Part shown: positions 23,112-25,013 of the stretch, piece by piece
How positions within the stretch are numbered: the first letter of the stretch is position 1
How the letters are laid out: each line of letters begins with the position of its first letter
From: an uncultured Blautia sp.
GTDB taxonomy: Bacteria > Bacillota > Clostridia > Lachnospirales > Lachnospiraceae
Reading direction: 5' to 3'
NCBI GenBank assembly: GCA_934364795.1
Contig: CAKRMK010000044.1
Location: 1-25,013, forward strand
DNA length: 25,013 bases
The notes under the pieces: model-generated
Database searches by the model: none
The model's input: the letters and a program-made list of their open reading frames with translations, nothing else
What the model was told of the DNA's origin: nothing
Program-made: the position numbers and the translations under genes

Positions 23112-23993
23112 ATGGAAAGAAACACGATGAAATATAAAGTAAAACAGTACTTAATGTTCGCCGGCGTTTCCACTGTTCTGTTTTGTGCAGTAGTAATCCT
23201 TCCGTTTATCTATGGATTATATCTTACCTTCACAAGCTGGGACGGTGTTTCAAAAGAGAAACCATTTGTCGGATTGGCAAACTATATTGCAACATTTCAG
23301 GATGCTGCATACTGGCAGGCTCTTGGACGTACACTTATTTATTCCGTTATTGCCGTAATTCTGGTAAACGTAGTAGCATTTTTCCTTGCATATCTTCTTA
23401 CAAGCGGTATCAAAGGACAGAACTTCTTCCGTGCAGGATTCTTCATTCCGAACCTGATCGGTGGTATCGTACTTGGTTATGTATGGAAATTCGTTTTTAA
23501 CCGTGCATTTGTAGCACTTGGAAAATCTCTTTCTATCGGAGCACTTTCCACTTCCTGGCTTGCCACTACCAACGGCGCCATGGCTTGTCTCATCATCGTA
23601 TCAGTATGGCAGTATGCCGGATATATGATGCTGATTTATGTAGCTGGTTTCATGAGCGTTTCCAAGAGCCTTATGGAAGCTGCACAGATTGATGGATGTA
23701 CCAAAACACAGGCAACTCTGAACGTAACAATCCCGCTTATGAGATCTTCATTTGTACAGTGCCTGTTCTTAACAATTACAAGATGTTTCATGGTATACGA
23801 TGTAAACCTTTCCTTAACAAAAGGCGAGCCATTCAACTCCTCCGTAATGGCAGCTATGCACGTATACAATCAGGCGTTCTCTTATAAAAACTATGGCGTT
23901 GGCCAGGCAGAAGCACTTGTTCTGTTTATTGTCTGCGCGATAGTAGGTATTACACAGGTTTACATTGGTAAGAAAGGGGAGGTGGCAGCATAA
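23112..23993 (+). CDS. Carbohydrate ABC transporter permease, MalF/UgpA type
   Basis: A 293-residue inner-membrane permease with six predicted helices (the first at about 12-37, FAGVSTVLFCAVVILPFIYG). The ATPase-contacting EAA loop reads EAAQIDGCTKTQATLNVTIP. It follows the binding-protein gene across a 226-bp gap with a hairpin. ATG 23112 is chosen for its AGGGG ribosome site and normal length. The frame is open back to 22992, but the added 40 residues (FEKGKKGIGRVF onward) are basic, unlike family members, and look like untranslated leader. It partners the next permease. No ATPase gene is present, so a shared MsiK-like ATPase is expected (known practice for this family). Confidence 0.9.
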   Translation: MERNTMKYKVKQYLMFAGVSTVLFCAVVILPFIYGLYLTFTSWDGVSKEKPFVGLANYIATFQDAAYWQALGRTLIYSVIAVILVNVVAFFLAYLLTSGIKGQNFFRAGFFIPNLIGGIVLGYVWKFVFNRAFVALGKSLSIGALSTSWLATTNGAMACLIIVSVWQYAGYMMLIYVAGFMSVSKSLMEAAQIDGCTKTQATLNVTIPLMRSSFVQCLFLTITRCFMVYDVNLSLTKGEPFNSSVMAAMHVYNQAFSYKNYGVGQAEALVLFIVCAIVGITQVYIGKKGEVAA

Positions 23994-24853
23994 TGGACGA
24001 AAACAAAAAAGCAGCTCAGAAAAAGAAAGTCAGCCATTTTATTACAATGTTAGTGCTGGTCATCCTGTTCATAGCATTTATCTTCCCGTTTATTATGGTT
24101 ATCATCAATGCCTTTAAAACAAAAGGCGATATCACTGCAGACCCGTTAGCTCTGATTGGTTCTCACGGATTTATCCTGACAAACTTTACAGATGCTATGA
24201 AAAAGATGAACTTTGCTACATCTTTCACAAACTCTTTGATGATCACTACGATTTCTACAGTCTTTACAATCCTGCTTTCAGCAATGACAGCATTTGTAAT
24301 TGTTCGTAACAAATGGAAAGCATGCGGCCTCCTTTTCTCCGCAATGATCGCTTCCATGGTTATTCCGTTCCAGGTACTTATGATCCCGCTGGTATCCCTT
24401 TACGGTGGTATTTTCGGTATCCTGAACAGCAGAATTACCCTGATTGTTATGCACGTTGGATTTTCTCTTTCCATGGCAACTTTTATGTTCCACGGAGCAA
24501 TCCACACCAGTATCCCTATGGAGCTGGAAGAAGCCGCTTTTATTGATGGATGTACCAGATGGCAGACATACTGGAAAATCGTATTCCCGCTTCTGAAACC
24601 AACCATCGCAACTGTAGCAATCATTGATGCAATGGCATTCTGGAATGACTACCTTCTTCCAAGCCTTGTTCTGGGACGTAAAGAACTGTATACACTTCCG
24701 ATTGCCACACAGGCATTCTATGGTACATATTCAACAGATCTGGGATTGGTAATGGCAGCCCTCCTTCTGGCTATGCTCCCGATTCTGATCTTATACCTGT
24801 TCCTGCAGCGTTACATCGTTGAGGGTGTTACCTCCGGAGCAGTCAAAGGTTAA
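23993..24853 (+). CDS. Carbohydrate ABC transporter permease, MalG/UgpE type
   Basis: A 286-residue inner-membrane permease with six helices (first at about 15-37, ITMLVLVILFIAFIFPFIMV). The EAA loop is EEAAFIDGCTRWQTYWKIVF. The C-terminus 'LQRYIVEGVTSGAVKG' is the standard MalG/UgpE ending. The ATG shares one base with the upstream stop (TAATG), and GGGGAGGTG lies inside the upstream gene, so the two permeases are coupled. Transporter operons of this type often continue with a glycosidase. Here the operon appears to stop, and insertion-sequence-like DNA follows. Confidence 0.92.
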   Translation: MDENKKAAQKKKVSHFITMLVLVILFIAFIFPFIMVIINAFKTKGDITADPLALIGSHGFILTNFTDAMKKMNFATSFTNSLMITTISTVFTILLSAMTAFVIVRNKWKACGLLFSAMIASMVIPFQVLMIPLVSLYGGIFGILNSRITLIVMHVGFSLSMATFMFHGAIHTSIPMELEEAAFIDGCTRWQTYWKIVFPLLKPTIATVAIIDAMAFWNDYLLPSLVLGRKELYTLPIATQAFYGTYSTDLGLVMAALLLAMLPILILYLFLQRYIVEGVTSGAVKG

Positions 24854-24893
24854 AAATGACCCTTTTCGGGGCAGATTTTAAACAAAGAAAAAC

Positions 24894-24929
24894 ATGGGGC
24901 CCAATGATAGTGATATTTTTGGACCCCAT
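24894..24929. repeat. Inverted repeat after the permease genes
   Basis: ATGGGGCCCAA and TTGGACCCCAT face each other across about 14 bases with one internal mismatch. It could terminate the operon (an imperfect T-run, ATTTTT, lies inside the loop rather than after it) or belong to mobile DNA. A small GACCC/GGGGC hairpin at 24859-24874 precedes it. Confidence 0.4.
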
Positions 24930-24955
24930 AATTGCTATTGAAGTGGTAAACTAAT

Positions 24956-25013
24956 TTTGGACACAGAGGGGTCAATTTCTAGACATAAATGAGTTATAAT
25001 TCAAACAAGGAAT
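24956..25013. mobile_element. Possible insertion-sequence edge (truncated by the window)
   Basis: TTGGACACAGAGGGGTCAAT followed by TTCTAGACA resembles the terminal repeats of IS2-like members of the IS3 family (a TGGA start, a C/G block, then a TTTCCAGACA-like end). TATAAT at 24995-25000 could be its transposase promoter. No transposase reading frame begins before the window ends, so the call rests on end-like sequence only. Confidence 0.3.

Overview
The window looks like chromosomal DNA of a low-to-moderate GC Gram-positive anaerobe, most likely a gut member of the Lachnospiraceae (Blautia/Ruminococcus/Dorea-like). This rests on strong AGGAGG-type ribosome sites, rho-independent terminators, a LacI-controlled carbohydrate ABC cassette with no ATPase of its own, a stand-alone ThrH-type phosphatase, a PgcA-type phosphosugar mutase and a Gram-positive SbcCD pair. 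The genus is inferred, not shown.

Region 1 (1-6300): two convergent Crp/Fnr-family regulators. The second is divergent from a catabolic-looking cluster: a DUF3100 membrane protein, a small membrane partner, a terminator, an amidohydrolase/deaminase, a TauE/SafE permease and a PfkB-family sugar kinase. The layout suggests uptake and deamination of an unidentified N-containing compound, perhaps nucleoside-like, with kinase capture of a sugar product. This is the best candidate for an undescribed pathway.

Region 2 (6300-9840): divergent ThrH-type HAD enzyme and phosphoglucomutase/phosphomannomutase, a 71-residue membrane protein, then about 590 bp of purine-rich non-coding DNA holding a degenerate 17-bp tandem repeat, an orphan reverse-strand terminator and a forward promoter.

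Region 3 (9840-16350): an operon of a 450-residue protein with a C-terminal DUF4186 domain fused behind a large unrecognised region, then sbcD and sbcC (4-nt overlap). A convergent beta-phosphoglucomutase-like HAD gene follows.

Region 4 (16350-19910): 570 bp of very AT-rich non-coding DNA with a perfect 12-bp inverted repeat, a four-helix membrane protein, an FtsH-family AAA protease whose 5' end is separated from the rest by a +1 frame change, and a DUF308/HdeD-like membrane protein overlapping it by 4 nt.

Region 5 (19910-25013): a LacI-family regulator, a long regulatory region (three 11-bp direct repeats, a consensus promoter and an inverted-repeat operator just downstream), then a carbohydrate ABC transporter: a solute-binding protein without a lipobox cysteine, a strong hairpin, and two MalF/MalG-type permeases. 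The last ~60 bases resemble the edge of an insertion sequence, but no transposase is inside the window.
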